DNA of 47,587 nt from contig JAKBMB010000002.1 in the NCBI GenBank assembly GCA_021831785.1, positions 1 to 47,587 on the forward strand. The letters run 5' to 3'. The stretch is from Deltaproteobacteria bacterium (GTDB lineage: Bacteria; Desulfobacterota; Binatia; Binatales; Binataceae). The position numbers were made by a program, and so were the translations under genes. The notes beneath the pieces are model-generated. The model made no database searches, was not told the DNA's origin, and saw only the letters and a list, made by a program, of their open reading frames with translations. Numbering within the stretch: position 1 is the stretch's first letter; every line of letters starts with the position of its first letter. Shown here in pieces: positions 36,923-46,301 of the stretch.

Positions 36923-38302
36923 GTGGCTATTTCGACCAACGAGATCCTGACGCGAGTACCGCCTCAAAACCTGGAGGCCGAGGAATCCGTGCTCGGCGCG
37001 GTGTTGCTCGTCAACGAAAGCATTTACGACGCCTTGGTGATCATTGGCCCTGACGACTTCTACCGCGAGGCCAACCGGATCATCTTCAAGTCCATGGCCG
37101 AGCTTGCCGACCGCAACCAGCCGGTCGATGCGATCACGCTTACCGAGGCCTTGCGCGCCCAAGGCGTGCTGGAAGAGGTCGGCGGCGCGGCCTATATCGC
37201 CCAGCTCGTGGCCCGGGTGCCGACCGCCGCCAATATCGCCTTTTACGCGCGCATCGTGCGCGAGAAATCGGTGCTGCGCCGTCTGGTGGGCATCAGTACC
37301 GGCATCGCGGCCGAGGCCTACGAGCGCCAGAGCGACGTCGACGAATTCCTTGACGAAGCAGAGCATCGGATTTTCGAGATCGCCGAGCGCAGGATCACGC
37401 CGTCTTTCCACAAGATGCACGATCTGACCACGGCATCGCTCCGGATGGTCGAGCAGCTTTACGAGCGGCGCGAGCTGGTGACCGGCGTGCCGAGCGGCTT
37501 TGTCGACCTGGACCGGCTTACCGCGGGCTTACAGCCGTCCGACTTGATAATCATCGCCGCGCGCCCCAGCATGGGGAAGACCGCGCTTGCGCTTAACATC
37601 GCCGCGTACGCGTCGATGGAAGCCGAGCGCCCGGTGGGAGTGGCCTTCTTTTCGCTGGAAATGGCCAAAGAGCAGTTGGTGCTGCGTTTGCTCTGCTCGG
37701 AGGCCAGGGTCGACAGCGCCAAGGTGCGCAGCGGCTATATCAGGGCGGATGACTTTCCGCGTCTGGCTCAGGCCGCGAGCCGACTATCGGAAGCGCCGAT
37801 TTACGTCGACGACAGCTCCGACACCTCGCCCATCGTGCTCAAGGCCAAATGCCGCCGGTTGGCCCGCGAGCGCGGCGCTAATCTGGGGCTAATAGTCGTT
37901 GATTACCTGCAATTGATGCGCCCGGCGCGCCACTCGGATTCGCGCGAGCGGGAGATCTCCGAAATTTCGCGCTCGCTCAAGGCGCTGGCCAAGGAACTCA
38001 AGGTGCCGGTGATCGCGCTCTCGCAGTTGAACCGGCAGGTGGAGACGCGCGCCGAGCGCCGGCCGCTGCTGGCCGACCTGCGCGAGTCGGGCGCGATCGA
38101 ACAAGACGCCGACGTGATCGCGTTCATCTACCGCGACGAAGTTTATAACAAGAATTCAAAAGACGTGGGGGTGGCCGAAATAATCATTGCCAAACAACGC
38201 AATGGGCCGGTTGACACCGTGAAGCTCACGTTCTTGCCGCAATACACCAGGTTTGAGAATTATCTAGCCGAGGCGTCGTATGGCGAGGAGGCCGAGGTCT
38301 AG
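36923..38302 (+). CDS. dnaB: Replicative DNA helicase DnaB
   Basis: A 459-residue hexameric helicase. The N-terminal domain (RVPPQNLEAEESVLGAVLL) is followed by the RecA-like motor: Walker A IIAARPSMGKTALALNIAAY, Walker B LGLIVVDYLQLM, and the arginine-finger region SQLNRQVETRAERRP, ending in the usual VADFLADLRESG-like LLADLRESGAIEQD block. No intein is present, although this gene is a common insertion site. The start is GTG 36923. It is convergent with scpB, and only four bases separate the two stop codons, leaving no room for a separate terminator. Confidence 0.98.
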   Translation: MAISTNEILTRVPPQNLEAEESVLGAVLLVNESIYDALVIIGPDDFYREANRIIFKSMAELADRNQPVDAITLTEALRAQGVLEEVGGAAYIAQLVARVPTAANIAFYARIVREKSVLRRLVGISTGIAAEAYERQSDVDEFLDEAEHRIFEIAERRITPSFHKMHDLTTASLRMVEQLYERRELVTGVPSGFVDLDRLTAGLQPSDLIIIAARPSMGKTALALNIAAYASMEAERPVGVAFFSLEMAKEQLVLRLLCSEARVDSAKVRSGYIRADDFPRLAQAASRLSEAPIYVDDSSDTSPIVLKAKCRRLARERGANLGLIVVDYLQLMRPARHSDSREREISEISRSLKALAKELKVPVIALSQLNRQVETRAERRPLLADLRESGAIEQDADVIAFIYRDEVYNKNSKDVGVAEIIIAKQRNGPVDTVKLTFLPQYTRFENYLAEASYGEEAEV

Positions 38303-38306
38303 CAGG

Positions 38307-39170
38307 TTAGTTCCGTTCGGCGCTTAGGCCGCGGCCGCTGCCGGTGGCACAGCCGGGGTCCGTGGAAGACTCGACCACATCCGGTACGTCGCCGACGGGC
38401 TCTGCTGCGCCGGGTTCCTGGCGTGGGTTTGCCGCTGCGCCGCTTGTCTCCGCGGCGCTTGCCTGTGCGCTTTGCGCCGCCGCAACTGCTTCAATCGCCG
38501 CGCCGCACGTATCGCTGCCGGCCTGCTCACCGGCAGGTGGCTTTTCAGTATCAAGCTGTTCACTGCCAAGGTGTTCGTCGCCAAGCCGTTCGTCGCCGGC
38601 GGGGCCCTCCATCGCCTCTTCAATCATCATCTCGGGCGACGTTTGGCCGGCGAGCGCTTCGATCCCGTCGATCTGCGGCAGAGCTTTGAGGCTCTTGAGG
38701 CCAAAGGTCCCCAGGAAATCCGCTGTGGTCGCGTACAGCATGGGACGACCCGGCACCGCCTTGCGCCCGGCGATTCGCACCAAGCGCCGGCCGAGCAGAG
38801 TTTCCAGCACGCCGCCGCAATCGACTCCGCGCACTTGCTCGATCTCGGCCCGGGTCACCGGCTGGCGGTAGGCGACGATCGCGAGCGTCTCCAGAAGCGG
38901 CCGGCTAAGCCGCGTCTGGCGCGTGGCCAGGAGTCTGCGGACATAAGGGGCGTTTTCCAGGGAGGTGCGCAATTGGTAGCCGCCGGCGATTTGCTCGATC
39001 ACGATGCCGCGGTGGGCATCGGCGAACTCGCGCGCCAATTCATCCAGCGCGCCTTTGACCGCATCGAGCGGGGCATCCTCGCAGGCTGCGGCAAGCTTGC
39101 CCGCCGGGACGGGCTCTCCGGCGGCGAGCAAGAGGCTTTCCAGGATCGCCTTTAGCCGCTCCGGCTCCAC
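38307..39170 (-). CDS. scpB: Segregation and condensation protein B
   Basis: A 287-residue ScpB, which joins the Smc-ScpA complex as a winged-helix dimer for chromosome compaction and segregation. The folded part is about residues 1-190: ILESLLLAAGEPVPAGKLAA, YQLRTSLENAPYVRRLLA, ETLAIVAYRQPVTRAEIEQV and LLYATTADFLGTFGLKSL-type blocks. The last 90 residues are a low-complexity acidic/Ala-rich tail, unusual for the family, and contain three 15-base direct repeats encoding LGDE/GSEQ-like units. The start is GTG 39170, three bases after the scpA stop, so the two are coupled. Confidence 0.95.
   Translation of the reverse strand: MEPERLKAILESLLLAAGEPVPAGKLAAACEDAPLDAVKGALDELAREFADAHRGIVIEQIAGGYQLRTSLENAPYVRRLLATRQTRLSRPLLETLAIVAYRQPVTRAEIEQVRGVDCGGVLETLLGRRLVRIAGRKAVPGRPMLYATTADFLGTFGLKSLKALPQIDGIEALAGQTSPEMMIEEAMEGPAGDERLGDEHLGSEQLDTEKPPAGEQAGSDTCGAAIEAVAAAQSAQASAAETSGAAANPRQEPGAAEPVGDVPDVVESSTDPGCATGSGRGLSAERN
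38553..38597 (-). repeat. Three 15-bp tandem repeats in the scpB tail
   Basis: On the plus strand the units are AAGCTGTTCACTGCC (38553-38567), AAGGTGTTCGTCGCC (38568-38582) and AAGCCGTTCGTCGCC (38583-38597). They keep frame (five codons each) and encode successive GDERL/GDEHL/GSEQL units, so copy number changes would alter the length of the tail without frameshift. Confidence 0.75.
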
Positions 39171-39173
39171 TGC

Positions 39174-39953
39174 CTACGACGTAGCCTCAAGCTCGGCCGG
39201 TGAACGGGGTTCCACCCATATCGGCCCGAACGGGCATTCTTGAGTCGCGCGTATCGCGCCGCCGCGCAGCAGCTCGAGCAGCGCAAGAAAAGTGGCGATC
39301 ACGAGCTGGCGATTTTCCCCTTGGGCAAACAGCGTGCCAAACTCGACTCTTCCCCAGCGCTCGAGGGCCTCCAAGATAACCGGCACCCGGCTGGCGACCG
39401 GAATCGTAGTGCCGGCGACAGACTTGGGGCTGCGCGCTGCCAGGTGCTTCAACACTTGATTTAGCGCGTCAACCAGGTCCCAGACCGGCGCGTTCCTAAG
39501 CAGAGCGGCGCCCTGCGGTGAGCTTTGTCCGGGCCCAGCAAACAGGTCGCGCCCGAGAAGAGGCATCTCGGCCAGGCGCTCGGCCGCCCTGCGATAGCGC
39601 TCGTACTCGAGCAAGCGATCGACCAGGCTGCGCTTGAGGTCCTCGGCAGCTTCCTCTTCTTCGCTCGCAGCCACGGCGTCGGGCAGCAGGGCGCACGATT
39701 TGATGAGCAGTAGCGTCGCGGCCATAACGAGATACTCACCGGCGATTCCGAGATCCAGCTCCTCGAATACTCCCAGGTATTGCAGGTATTGCTCGGTCAC
39801 AACGGTGGCCGTGACTTCCTGCGGATCAAGCTCGTTGCGTTTGATGAGATGGAGCAGGAGGTCAAGCGGGCCGTCGAAGACCGGCAGATGGAACTGTACG
39901 CCAGCCCTGAGGTCGTCTTGCGCTAAAGCCGCGTTGCTCGCCCCGACATCCAC
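39174..39953 (-). CDS. scpA: Segregation and condensation protein A (kleisin)
   Basis: A 259-residue kleisin that bridges Smc head domains. VFDGPLDLLLHLIKRNELDP is the hallmark N-terminal sequence. The rest follows the family: QYLQYLGVFEELDLGIAGEYLVMAATLLLIKS and a C-terminal winged helix (ALERWGRVEFGTLFAQGENRQLVIATFLALLELL). Start is GTG 39953, immediately next to 12-base repeats that include AGGTG as the apparent ribosome site. It is placed between a site-2 protease and scpB in the glnD-to-scpB operon, as is common for scpAB with xerD. Confidence 0.96.
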   Translation of the reverse strand: MDVGASNAALAQDDLRAGVQFHLPVFDGPLDLLLHLIKRNELDPQEVTATVVTEQYLQYLGVFEELDLGIAGEYLVMAATLLLIKSCALLPDAVAASEEEEAAEDLKRSLVDRLLEYERYRRAAERLAEMPLLGRDLFAGPGQSSPQGAALLRNAPVWDLVDALNQVLKHLAARSPKSVAGTTIPVASRVPVILEALERWGRVEFGTLFAQGENRQLVIATFLALLELLRGGAIRATQECPFGPIWVEPRSPAELEATS

Positions 39954-39959
39954 AGCGAC

Positions 39960-39995
39960 ACCTACAGCAACACCTACAGCAACACCTACAGCAAC
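39960..39995 (-). repeat. Three perfect 12-bp repeats between the M50 protease and scpA
   Basis: The plus-strand unit ACCTACAGCAAC occurs exactly three times (39960-39971, 39972-39983, 39984-39995), with degraded copies on each side. The M50 stop codon (39988-39986) and the apparent scpA ribosome site (AGGTG) both lie in this repeated DNA. The scpA frame is open through it, reading Val-Ala-Val-Gly units, but without a normal start codon before 39953. Confidence 0.85.
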
Positions 39996-40621
39996 ACTTG
40001 TACCAGAACTCTAACCGCAGAGTTAACTACTTTGTCAATCCAGTTGCTCCAAAGCAGAAGAAGCAAAATGAGCATGCCGTAGCGCTCGACTCGCGCGAAG
40101 CGCACACCTAGCGCCGGCGGTAAAAGTCCGGTGAACACCCGTCCACCGTCGAGCGGCGGAAGTGGGAGCAGGTTGAAGACCGCGAGCATGACGTTCACTA
40201 AGAGCGAGACCTGCAGCACCATCAGCGGCCAAAGCTGCCATCCGTTGACCGCCATTGCGCCTACCGCGCGCAGTAACTGCGCGCTGACGGCCGCCAAGAT
40301 GAGGTTTGTGACCGGTCCGGCGGCCGCTACCGCGACCATTCCCCAGCGAGGATTGCGCAGCCGGCCGAAGCTCACCGGCACCGGCTTGGCGTAGCCAAAG
40401 ACAGGCAGGCCCATCACCATCAGCATCAGCGGCAGCACCACGGTGCCGAAAGGATCGATATGACTTATTGGATTGAGCGTCAAACGGCCGGCCCGCCGGG
40501 CCGTATCGTCGCCCAGGCCGTACGCGACGACGCCGTGAGACAGTTCATGAAGTACAATCGCGATCAGAGTCGGCAGACCCCAGATCGATACTTTCACCGC
40601 TAGTTGCGCGAAGCTTGGCAT
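39986..40621 (-). CDS. Site-2-type (M50) membrane metalloprotease
   Basis: A 211-residue membrane protease of the M50 family, related to SpoIVFB/Rv-type short S2P. LHELSHG is the HExxH zinc motif (His25, Glu26, His29), and LPLPPLDGGRVF supplies the third ligand Asp (NPDG-like PxxD). Four to five hydrophobic segments surround these. It cleaves membrane-bound substrates, often anti-sigma factors; no substrate is adjacent. ATG 40621 is 20 bases after the xerD stop; longer upstream frames are not credible. The stop codon lies inside the 12-base repeats. Confidence 0.93.
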   Translation of the reverse strand: MPSFAQLAVKVSIWGLPTLIAIVLHELSHGVVAYGLGDDTARRAGRLTLNPISHIDPFGTVVLPLMLMVMGLPVFGYAKPVPVSFGRLRNPRWGMVAVAAAGPVTNLILAAVSAQLLRAVGAMAVNGWQLWPLMVLQVSLLVNVMLAVFNLLPLPPLDGGRVFTGLLPPALGVRFARVERYGMLILLLLLWSNWIDKVVNSAVRVLVQVLL

Positions 40622-40641
40622 AGATAAGGCTGGCCCAGGCG

Positions 40642-41565
40642 TCAAACGGTGGACTTGAGCGTCGCGCGCGGATGGTAAGCGCGATAAATCTGGCGCAAGT
40701 GACGTTTGGAAAGATGGGTGTAGATTTGGGTGGTTGAAATGTCGCGATGGCCGAGCAGCTCCTGCACCGCGCGCAAATCGGCCCCGTTCTCCAGCAGATG
40801 GGTTGCGAACGAATGACGCAGGGTATGCGGGCTGACCCAACTCAGGCGTGGCTCGAGCGCGGCCCATCCCTTGAGTGCTCTGAAAAAAGTCTGCCGCGCG
40901 AGCGGGCGCCCGCGTCGTCCGACAAACAGCCAGCGGCTGGTTTTGCCGCCCTTGAGCAACGCCGGGCGGCCGTGAGCGACATACTCTTGCAGCGCGCGGC
41001 GCGCGGCGCCGCCAACCGGCGCCATCCGCTCCTTCCTTCCCTTGCCGAAAGTTATCAGAGTGCCGTCCTTTAGGTCCAAGTGAGCGAGTTCCAAGGTGAC
41101 CAGCTCCGACACCCGAAGTCCGCATCCGTACGCCGTCTCCAGCATCGCCTTGTCGCGCAGTCCGCGCGGGCCGCGGGTGTCGATCGCGCGGAGCAGCGCT
41201 TCGATGTCGGCGGGCATGAGGATGCGCGGCAAGGGGCGCGGTAGAGCGCGCAGTTTGATCGCCGTGGTAGGGTCGTGGGCGAGATGCGCGTCATCGACCA
41301 GACTGCGGACCAGTCCGCGCAGGCTGGCCAGATAGCGCCGCTGGCTGGAGGGGGCGAGTTCCCGCGCGCTCAGGCTCTGCATGTACAAATTTATTTCGGA
41401 CGCGGATAGCTGGCGCGGCTCGATTCCGCAGTCGCCGCAAAAGCGGGCGAAATCGGCCAGGTCCCGCGCATATCCTTCCAATGAATTGCGCGCCAGGCCG
41501 CGCTCGGTGGCGAGCAGGGCCAGATGACGGTCAATCGCTTCGTCCCACGAGGGTGCGGGCTGCAT
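40642..41565 (-). CDS. xerD: Tyrosine recombinase XerC/XerD-type
   Basis: A 307-residue tyrosine recombinase that resolves chromosome dimers at dif. The N-terminal SAM-like core-binding domain ([22 protein letters not shown]) is followed by the catalytic domain: Arg in [16 protein letters not shown], Lys in [26 protein letters not shown] with the His/Arg pair, [16 protein letters not shown] with the final His and nucleophilic Tyr. All active-site residues appear present. It is 35 bases from glnD and 20 from the M50 gene on the same strand. Assignment to XerD over XerC is by neighbourhood with scpAB, not proof. Confidence 0.95.
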   Translation of the reverse strand: MQPAPSWDEAIDRHLALLATERGLARNSLEGYARDLADFARFCGDCGIEPRQLSASEINLYMQSLSARELAPSSQRRYLASLRGLVRSLVDDAHLAHDPTTAIKLRALPRPLPRILMPADIEALLRAIDTRGPRGLRDKAMLETAYGCGLRVSELVTLELAHLDLKDGTLITFGKGRKERMAPVGGAARRALQEYVAHGRPALLKGGKTSRWLFVGRRGRPLARQTFFRALKGWAALEPRLSWVSPHTLRHSFATHLLENGADLRAVQELLGHRDISTTQIYTHLSKRHLRQIYRAYHPRATLKSTV

Positions 41566-41600
41566 CGCTTGCGCCTACCTAGCGGGAGGGCCGTGCGCGG

Positions 41601-44342
41601 CTACGACGATGCCTGTTCATCATGCACCGCTTGGAGCGGCTCGTCGCTCAACAGAGCCAAGAGCCGGCCGCGAATTTCCTCCAGGAGAACCGGGTCCGCG
41701 AGTTTGTCGCCGGCTTGGTCGCTGACGTAAAAAACATCGAGCGCTCGATCGGCATAGGTCGAGATTCGCGCCAGATGGATGCGGATGCCGAGTTTGTAGA
41801 GCAGATGGGTGATGGTAAACAGCAGCCCTATGCGGTCTTGAGTGAACACGTCGATCACGGTCAGAGTTTCGGAGGCGCGGTTGTCGACCGTTACCTCGGT
41901 CGGAAATCTCGGCGCATGTTTTTTCTGCTGCCAGGCCGGCAGGCGCCGAGCTTGAGCGACCAGCGTTTCGACCTCATGCCGGCCGGCGAGCACGCCCAGG
42001 AGATCGTTTTCGACCCGGTTCCAACGTTCCTCGTCGAGCGCCAGCGGCGCGCCGCCCTGCAAATGAGAGACGCGAAACACGTCAAGCGCGACGCCGTCGC
42101 GCGTAGTGGTGATTCGCGCCGACAGGATATTGAGGTTGTTGGCCGTAAGTACGCCGGCGATCTTCGAAAAAAGCCCGGGCTGGTCGCGAGTAACGACGCT
42201 AAATTCGGTGAACTGGAGTGGGGAAAAATGGCGATGGCGGCACTTGAGCACGTCCTCGCCCAAGGCGTTCAAGAGCTCGAAATGAAGCGGGATGTCGTGC
42301 TCGCCGACGCTTAGGAAATAGCGCTCGGGCATCCGCTCGAGAAAGCGCTCGACGCCGGCCGGGTCGCTGCCCTCAAGCCGCTCGCGCGCCGCCTGTTTGG
42401 CAGCGGCCATGCTGCGCTGCGGGTCGACCGCCTCGCGGTCGCCGTGCTCTAACTCATGCAGCGTGAGCATGTAAAGCTCGCTTAGCAGCGCGTCCCGCCA
42501 GTTGTTGTACACGTTCGGCGCCACCGCCTTCATATCGGCGTAGGTGAGCACGTAAAGCGCCTTTAATCGCTCGATAGAACCGACGGCGCGCGTGAACTCC
42601 GTCACCGTGCGTTCGTCCTGTAAGTCGCGCTTGTGCACGATATGCGACATCAGCAGATGGTTGCGCACCAGAAACACCACCAACTCGGTTTTTTCCGGGT
42701 CGAGTCCGATGCGGCCGACGATGGCGGCGGCTAGCTCGGCGCTGCGTTCGTGATGGTGGCTGCCGTGGCCTTTGCCGATATCGTGCAGCAGCAGGGCGAG
42801 GTAAACCGCGGCTGAGCATTGAAGGTCGCGCGCGACCTCGGTCAGCAGGGGTGTTTGCTCGCGATGGCGGCCCACGCGCAGGTCCTCAAGTTCGCGCACC
42901 GCGGCCAGCGAGTGACGGTCTACCGTGTAGATATGGTAGAGATCCTGCAGCGGGCGGGCGTAAAGCCTACCGAACTCCGGAATCAGCGCCCCAAGCACGC
43001 CTGAGCGATGCATCAGCTCCAACGTTTGGGCGACGTGCGGCTTTCCTTCAAGAATTTCGTAAAAGGCTCTGCCGACTCGCGGGTCGCTGCGCGTCGAATC
43101 GTCGATCGAACTTAAGCAATCGCGCACGAGTTGGTAGGTCGAACCGGCCAGGTCCACCCGATGGCGCTGGCAGTCGGCAAAGATGGTCACTAGATTGAGC
43201 GGGTCGCGGCGAAAGAAGTCAGCCGTGGCCACGGTCAGCAGGTCGCGCTGGATAAACACCCCGGAGCGAATCTGGCGGCTGAAGCTGCGCCCGTAAATCG
43301 CGGCCGGGCGGGTCTCGTCGATGACGCGCGCGATGAAGCTCTCGGCGAACATGTGAATCGTATTGGCGTGCACATAGTACTGGCGCATCAGCGCCTGGCT
43401 GGGGCTGAGCCCGTCGTCAGCCTGGAAGCCGAGCAGCGGCGCGACGCGGTCCTGGTACTCGAAAGTTAACTGGTCGAAATGACGCCCGCTAAGATAGTGC
43501 AGCGCGTTGCGCACGCGCCATAGAAAGTCGCGCGCGGCGAGCACCTGGCCCAGCTCTTGGGCGGAGACGATCGCGCGCTGCGCCAGTTCGTCCAGCGTCG
43601 CGACCTTGTACTTGATCTTTGCCACCCACATCGCGGTGTGCAGGTCTCTAAGCCCGCCCTCGCCCTCCTTGACCTGCGGCTCCAGCAGGTAGACCGAATC
43701 GCCGTATCGCGCATGGCGCGCCTGGCTCTCCTCTAGCTTGGCGCGGAAGAACTTCTGCTGGCCGCGATTGACCACCTGGTTGGCCAGCATCGAACGGAAC
43801 TCCGCGTAAAGCGCTTCGTCGCCGGCAACAAACCGCGTGTCCAGCAGCGCGGTCTTCTCTTTGAAATCCACGTTCGCCATCGCCTGCGACTCGCGAATGT
43901 TGCGCACCGCATGCCCGACCGTCAAGCCGGCGTCCCACAGTGCGTGCAAAATAATCTCCGCTACGATTTCGCAGTAAGGTCCCGGCTTCCAGGCATTGAG
44001 AAAGAGCAAATCGATGTCGGAACAGGGGTTGAGCTCCCCGCGGCCGTAACCGCCGCGGGCGATTACCGTGAACTGGCCGTGTAAGCGGGGCATCCTGCGG
44101 CCGTGCTCGGCGTCGGCGTGCCTGAACAGCGCCACGACCAGCCGGTCGGCATGTGCCGTCAGCTCGCGCACCGTTTCGCTGCCGCCGGCGCCGGCGAAGT
44201 GGCGTTGTTTGAGATGGTTCCAGACCGCACGCCAGAACTCGCGCGCTACCACGCCGGGCCGGCAGGGCGCTTCCATCCGCTCCCACAAGGCGGTCTCCGA
44301 AGCGCAGCGCAGCCCAGTCGCTTCTTTTAACTCGTGGTCCAT
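41601..44342 (-). CDS. glnD: Bifunctional PII uridylyltransferase/uridylyl-removing enzyme
   Basis: A 913-residue GlnD. The nucleotidyltransferase domain contains GGYGRGELNPCSDIDLLFL with the catalytic Asp pair. The HD hydrolase domain has LLLHDIGKGHGSHHHERSAE, which removes UMP. Two ACT domains at the C-terminus (FSVVTRDQPGLFSKIAGVL; IDVFTQDRIGLLFTITHLL) bind glutamine. It modifies PII proteins to report nitrogen status. The length and domain order are standard. ATG 44342 is the start. It is the first gene of the run that continues into xerD, M50, scpA and scpB; no glnB is in the window. Confidence 0.97.
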   Translation of the reverse strand: MDHELKEATGLRCASETALWERMEAPCRPGVVAREFWRAVWNHLKQRHFAGAGGSETVRELTAHADRLVVALFRHADAEHGRRMPRLHGQFTVIARGGYGRGELNPCSDIDLLFLNAWKPGPYCEIVAEIILHALWDAGLTVGHAVRNIRESQAMANVDFKEKTALLDTRFVAGDEALYAEFRSMLANQVVNRGQQKFFRAKLEESQARHARYGDSVYLLEPQVKEGEGGLRDLHTAMWVAKIKYKVATLDELAQRAIVSAQELGQVLAARDFLWRVRNALHYLSGRHFDQLTFEYQDRVAPLLGFQADDGLSPSQALMRQYYVHANTIHMFAESFIARVIDETRPAAIYGRSFSRQIRSGVFIQRDLLTVATADFFRRDPLNLVTIFADCQRHRVDLAGSTYQLVRDCLSSIDDSTRSDPRVGRAFYEILEGKPHVAQTLELMHRSGVLGALIPEFGRLYARPLQDLYHIYTVDRHSLAAVRELEDLRVGRHREQTPLLTEVARDLQCSAAVYLALLLHDIGKGHGSHHHERSAELAAAIVGRIGLDPEKTELVVFLVRNHLLMSHIVHKRDLQDERTVTEFTRAVGSIERLKALYVLTYADMKAVAPNVYNNWRDALLSELYMLTLHELEHGDREAVDPQRSMAAAKQAARERLEGSDPAGVERFLERMPERYFLSVGEHDIPLHFELLNALGEDVLKCRHRHFSPLQFTEFSVVTRDQPGLFSKIAGVLTANNLNILSARITTTRDGVALDVFRVSHLQGGAPLALDEERWNRVENDLLGVLAGRHEVETLVAQARRLPAWQQKKHAPRFPTEVTVDNRASETLTVIDVFTQDRIGLLFTITHLLYKLGIRIHLARISTYADRALDVFYVSDQAGDKLADPVLLEEIRGRLLALLSDEPLQAVHDEQASS

Positions 44343-44737
44343 CTACGAGGTGGCTCGTTCGCCCGCGTCAATCATGATGTGCTGAACAGAAATCGCGCTA
44401 TTTCTCACCAGTTTATTCTGGCAAAACCGGCGCCTCCCGCGCATCCTGTTCCTGCGACAGGCCGAAAACTCGCGCTGCGTCCGCGTGAGGCGGCGTTTGC
44501 GCTACATTAGCAGAAGTTCGCGCCGATTTCGCGCAGACGCCCGCCGCAGCCCGCGGAAATTCCAAGCGAGATCCGGCGCAATCGCCGCTGGACCGAAGCG
44601 CCACCGACAGCTCCGGGAAAAACTTCCGCCGAGAAGGCGCGCCGCCGACGCATTAGGAACCGGGACCGGACGCTCAACGTCGCCGCTCCATCGTGGCATG
44701 GCCCGCATCTATCGCACGCGATGGGGAGTGCGGCCCA
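44343..44737. other. Intergenic region between glnD and the alcohol dehydrogenase
   Basis: About 395 bases without a supported gene. It includes the upstream region of glnD (reverse strand), where a small dyad GAAAT-CGCGCT-ATTTC occurs near 44391-44406. I see no confident promoter, RNA gene or insertion element. Confidence 0.4.
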
Positions 44738-45742
44738 TCAGGCGCCGATTCTCAAAACCGCCGCGCCTTTTATCTGGTCGTGCTTGAGCAGCTTGAGGGC
44801 CTGATTAGCGTCGGCCAGCGGGAACGATATGGTTTCGGTCCGCACCGGGATTTTCTCCGCCAAGGCAAGAAACTCCTCACCATCGGCCCGGGTGTTGGCG
44901 GTCACCGAGCGCAGCTCCTTTTCTTTGAACAGATGGCGCGCGTAGTTGAGTGCTGGGATATCCGTGAGATGAATTCCGGCAATCGCGAGCACGCCGGCGG
45001 GCGCGAGCGCCGCGAGCGCCGGGAGGACCAACTCGCCGGCCGGCGCGAACAGGATCGCCGCGTCGAGCTCGGCGGGCGGCCTGTCCTCTGCGCCGCCGAT
45101 CCAGTCGGCGCCAAGCGCCTGCGCGAGGTCGCGATGGCCGCCGGCGCGGCTTATCACGAAAACTCGACAGCCCCAGTACTTCGCAACCTGAAGCGTGATA
45201 TGCGCCGAGCCGCCGAAACCGTAGAGACCAAGCGTGCCCTCCGGCCTTACCTGCGCCCGCTTAAGCGCGCGAAAACCGATAATGCCGGCGCATAAAAGCG
45301 GCGCCAGCTCCTGGTCGGCGAGCCCCTGAGGCAGCGCATAAGCAAAGTCCTCGCGCACCATCGCCAGCTCGGCGTAGCCGCCGTCCTCGTCGTAGCCGGT
45401 GAAGCGCGCTTTGGGGCACAGGTTCTCGCGCCCGCTCCGGCACCAAGCACACTCGCCGCAGGTCTCTCTGAGCCACGCGATTCCGACTCGCGCGCCAAGC
45501 GCGAATCGTTTGCATCCTTCGCCCAGGCGCTCAACCGCGCCGACCACCTCGTGACCCGGGACAATCCGCGGCCGGCGCGCGGGCAGGTCGCCTTCGACGA
45601 CGTGCAGATCGGTCCGGCAGACGCCGCAGGCGCTCACGCGCACCAAAATGTCGCGCGGGCCGGGCCGCGGCGCGTTAAGCTCGACCGCTTGAAGCGGCGC
45701 TGACTCGATAGGGCTCTGCTTGAAAACCGCCATCGCTTTCAT
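44738..45742 (-). CDS. Zinc-dependent alcohol dehydrogenase
   Basis: A 334-residue medium-chain dehydrogenase. SACGVCRTDLHVVEGD has the catalytic-zinc Cys, VPGHEVVGAVERLG the second zinc-binding region (GHE), and CGECAWCRSGRENLC four cysteines for the structural zinc. The Rossmann domain has LGLYGFGGSAHITLQVAKYWG for NAD(P) binding. It resembles AdhA/AdhP-type enzymes that oxidise primary alcohols or reduce aldehydes. The nearest candidate aldehyde producer in the window is the 2-oxo acid decarboxylase, which is not linked as an operon. It stands alone on the minus strand. Confidence 0.94.
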   Translation of the reverse strand: MKAMAVFKQSPIESAPLQAVELNAPRPGPRDILVRVSACGVCRTDLHVVEGDLPARRPRIVPGHEVVGAVERLGEGCKRFALGARVGIAWLRETCGECAWCRSGRENLCPKARFTGYDEDGGYAELAMVREDFAYALPQGLADQELAPLLCAGIIGFRALKRAQVRPEGTLGLYGFGGSAHITLQVAKYWGCRVFVISRAGGHRDLAQALGADWIGGAEDRPPAELDAAILFAPAGELVLPALAALAPAGVLAIAGIHLTDIPALNYARHLFKEKELRSVTANTRADGEEFLALAEKIPVRTETISFPLADANQALKLLKHDQIKGAAVLRIGA

Positions 45743-45925
45743 ACGCTGTTGCTAACCCTAATGCGCGCCGCCCGAGCGAGAATACGCCGCGAATGCCGCG
45801 CTTGCGCCGCCCCGGGCGCTTATCAGCTTGCCGCACTCGCGCCGCCCGCCGGTTGCAAAGTGATTAGTGCGGGGTGCCTTGTGCATCGCCGCGTCCCTCG
45901 CTCATTGCCGCGCGAAAACCCGCGC

Positions 45926-46282
45926 CTACCACGAGGAAGAATCGCTCCAATACTCCAGCCGCAGCCCTTCGTGGTCGCGAAAGCGCCCCATGATAAGCGC
46001 CACGATGTCCGAGACGTACCCGACCCCGAGTATGCCGCCGGTAAGCAGCCACAGCATGCCGGTCCAGACCTTGCCCACGTAAAACCGATGCGCGCCGACG
46101 TAGCCCAGAAACACGCACAGCAAAAGGGCGAGCAGCCGCGAGTAATCGGACACTTCCTCATACTCCTTGGACTTTCGGCCCACCGCCGCCGCGCGCACCA
46201 ACGTCCCACAGCCCGCGCAATAAGACGCGCCCGCGGCCACGGTTGACCCGCATCGGCCGCACACGCTTGCTGCTTCGCCCAT
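45926..46282 (-). CDS. Zinc-ribbon TM2-domain membrane protein
   Basis: A 118-residue protein. Two CxxC pairs near the N-terminus (VCGRCGSTVAAGASYCAGCG) form a zinc ribbon. The TM2 domain follows: LALLLCVFLGYVGAHRFYVG and MLWLLTGGILGVGYVSDIV, with the family's G..G.HRFY and D..G loop pattern. Two membrane helices place it in the inner membrane. TM2 proteins have no agreed function. A perfect TATAAT (46321-46316) lies on the same strand just upstream, and the palindrome TTGTATACAA (46302-46311) lies between it and the start, so it is likely repressible. Confidence 0.88.
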   Translation of the reverse strand: MGEAASVCGRCGSTVAAGASYCAGCGTLVRAAAVGRKSKEYEEVSDYSRLLALLLCVFLGYVGAHRFYVGKVWTGMLWLLTGGILGVGYVSDIVALIMGRFRDHEGLRLEYWSDSSSW

Positions 46283-46301
46283 GGCCTATAAGCCTCGCCC
46301 G

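Noticed and set aside
36923..38302. Intein in dnaB.
   Set aside because: The gene is of normal length and the Walker A and B regions are uninterrupted.
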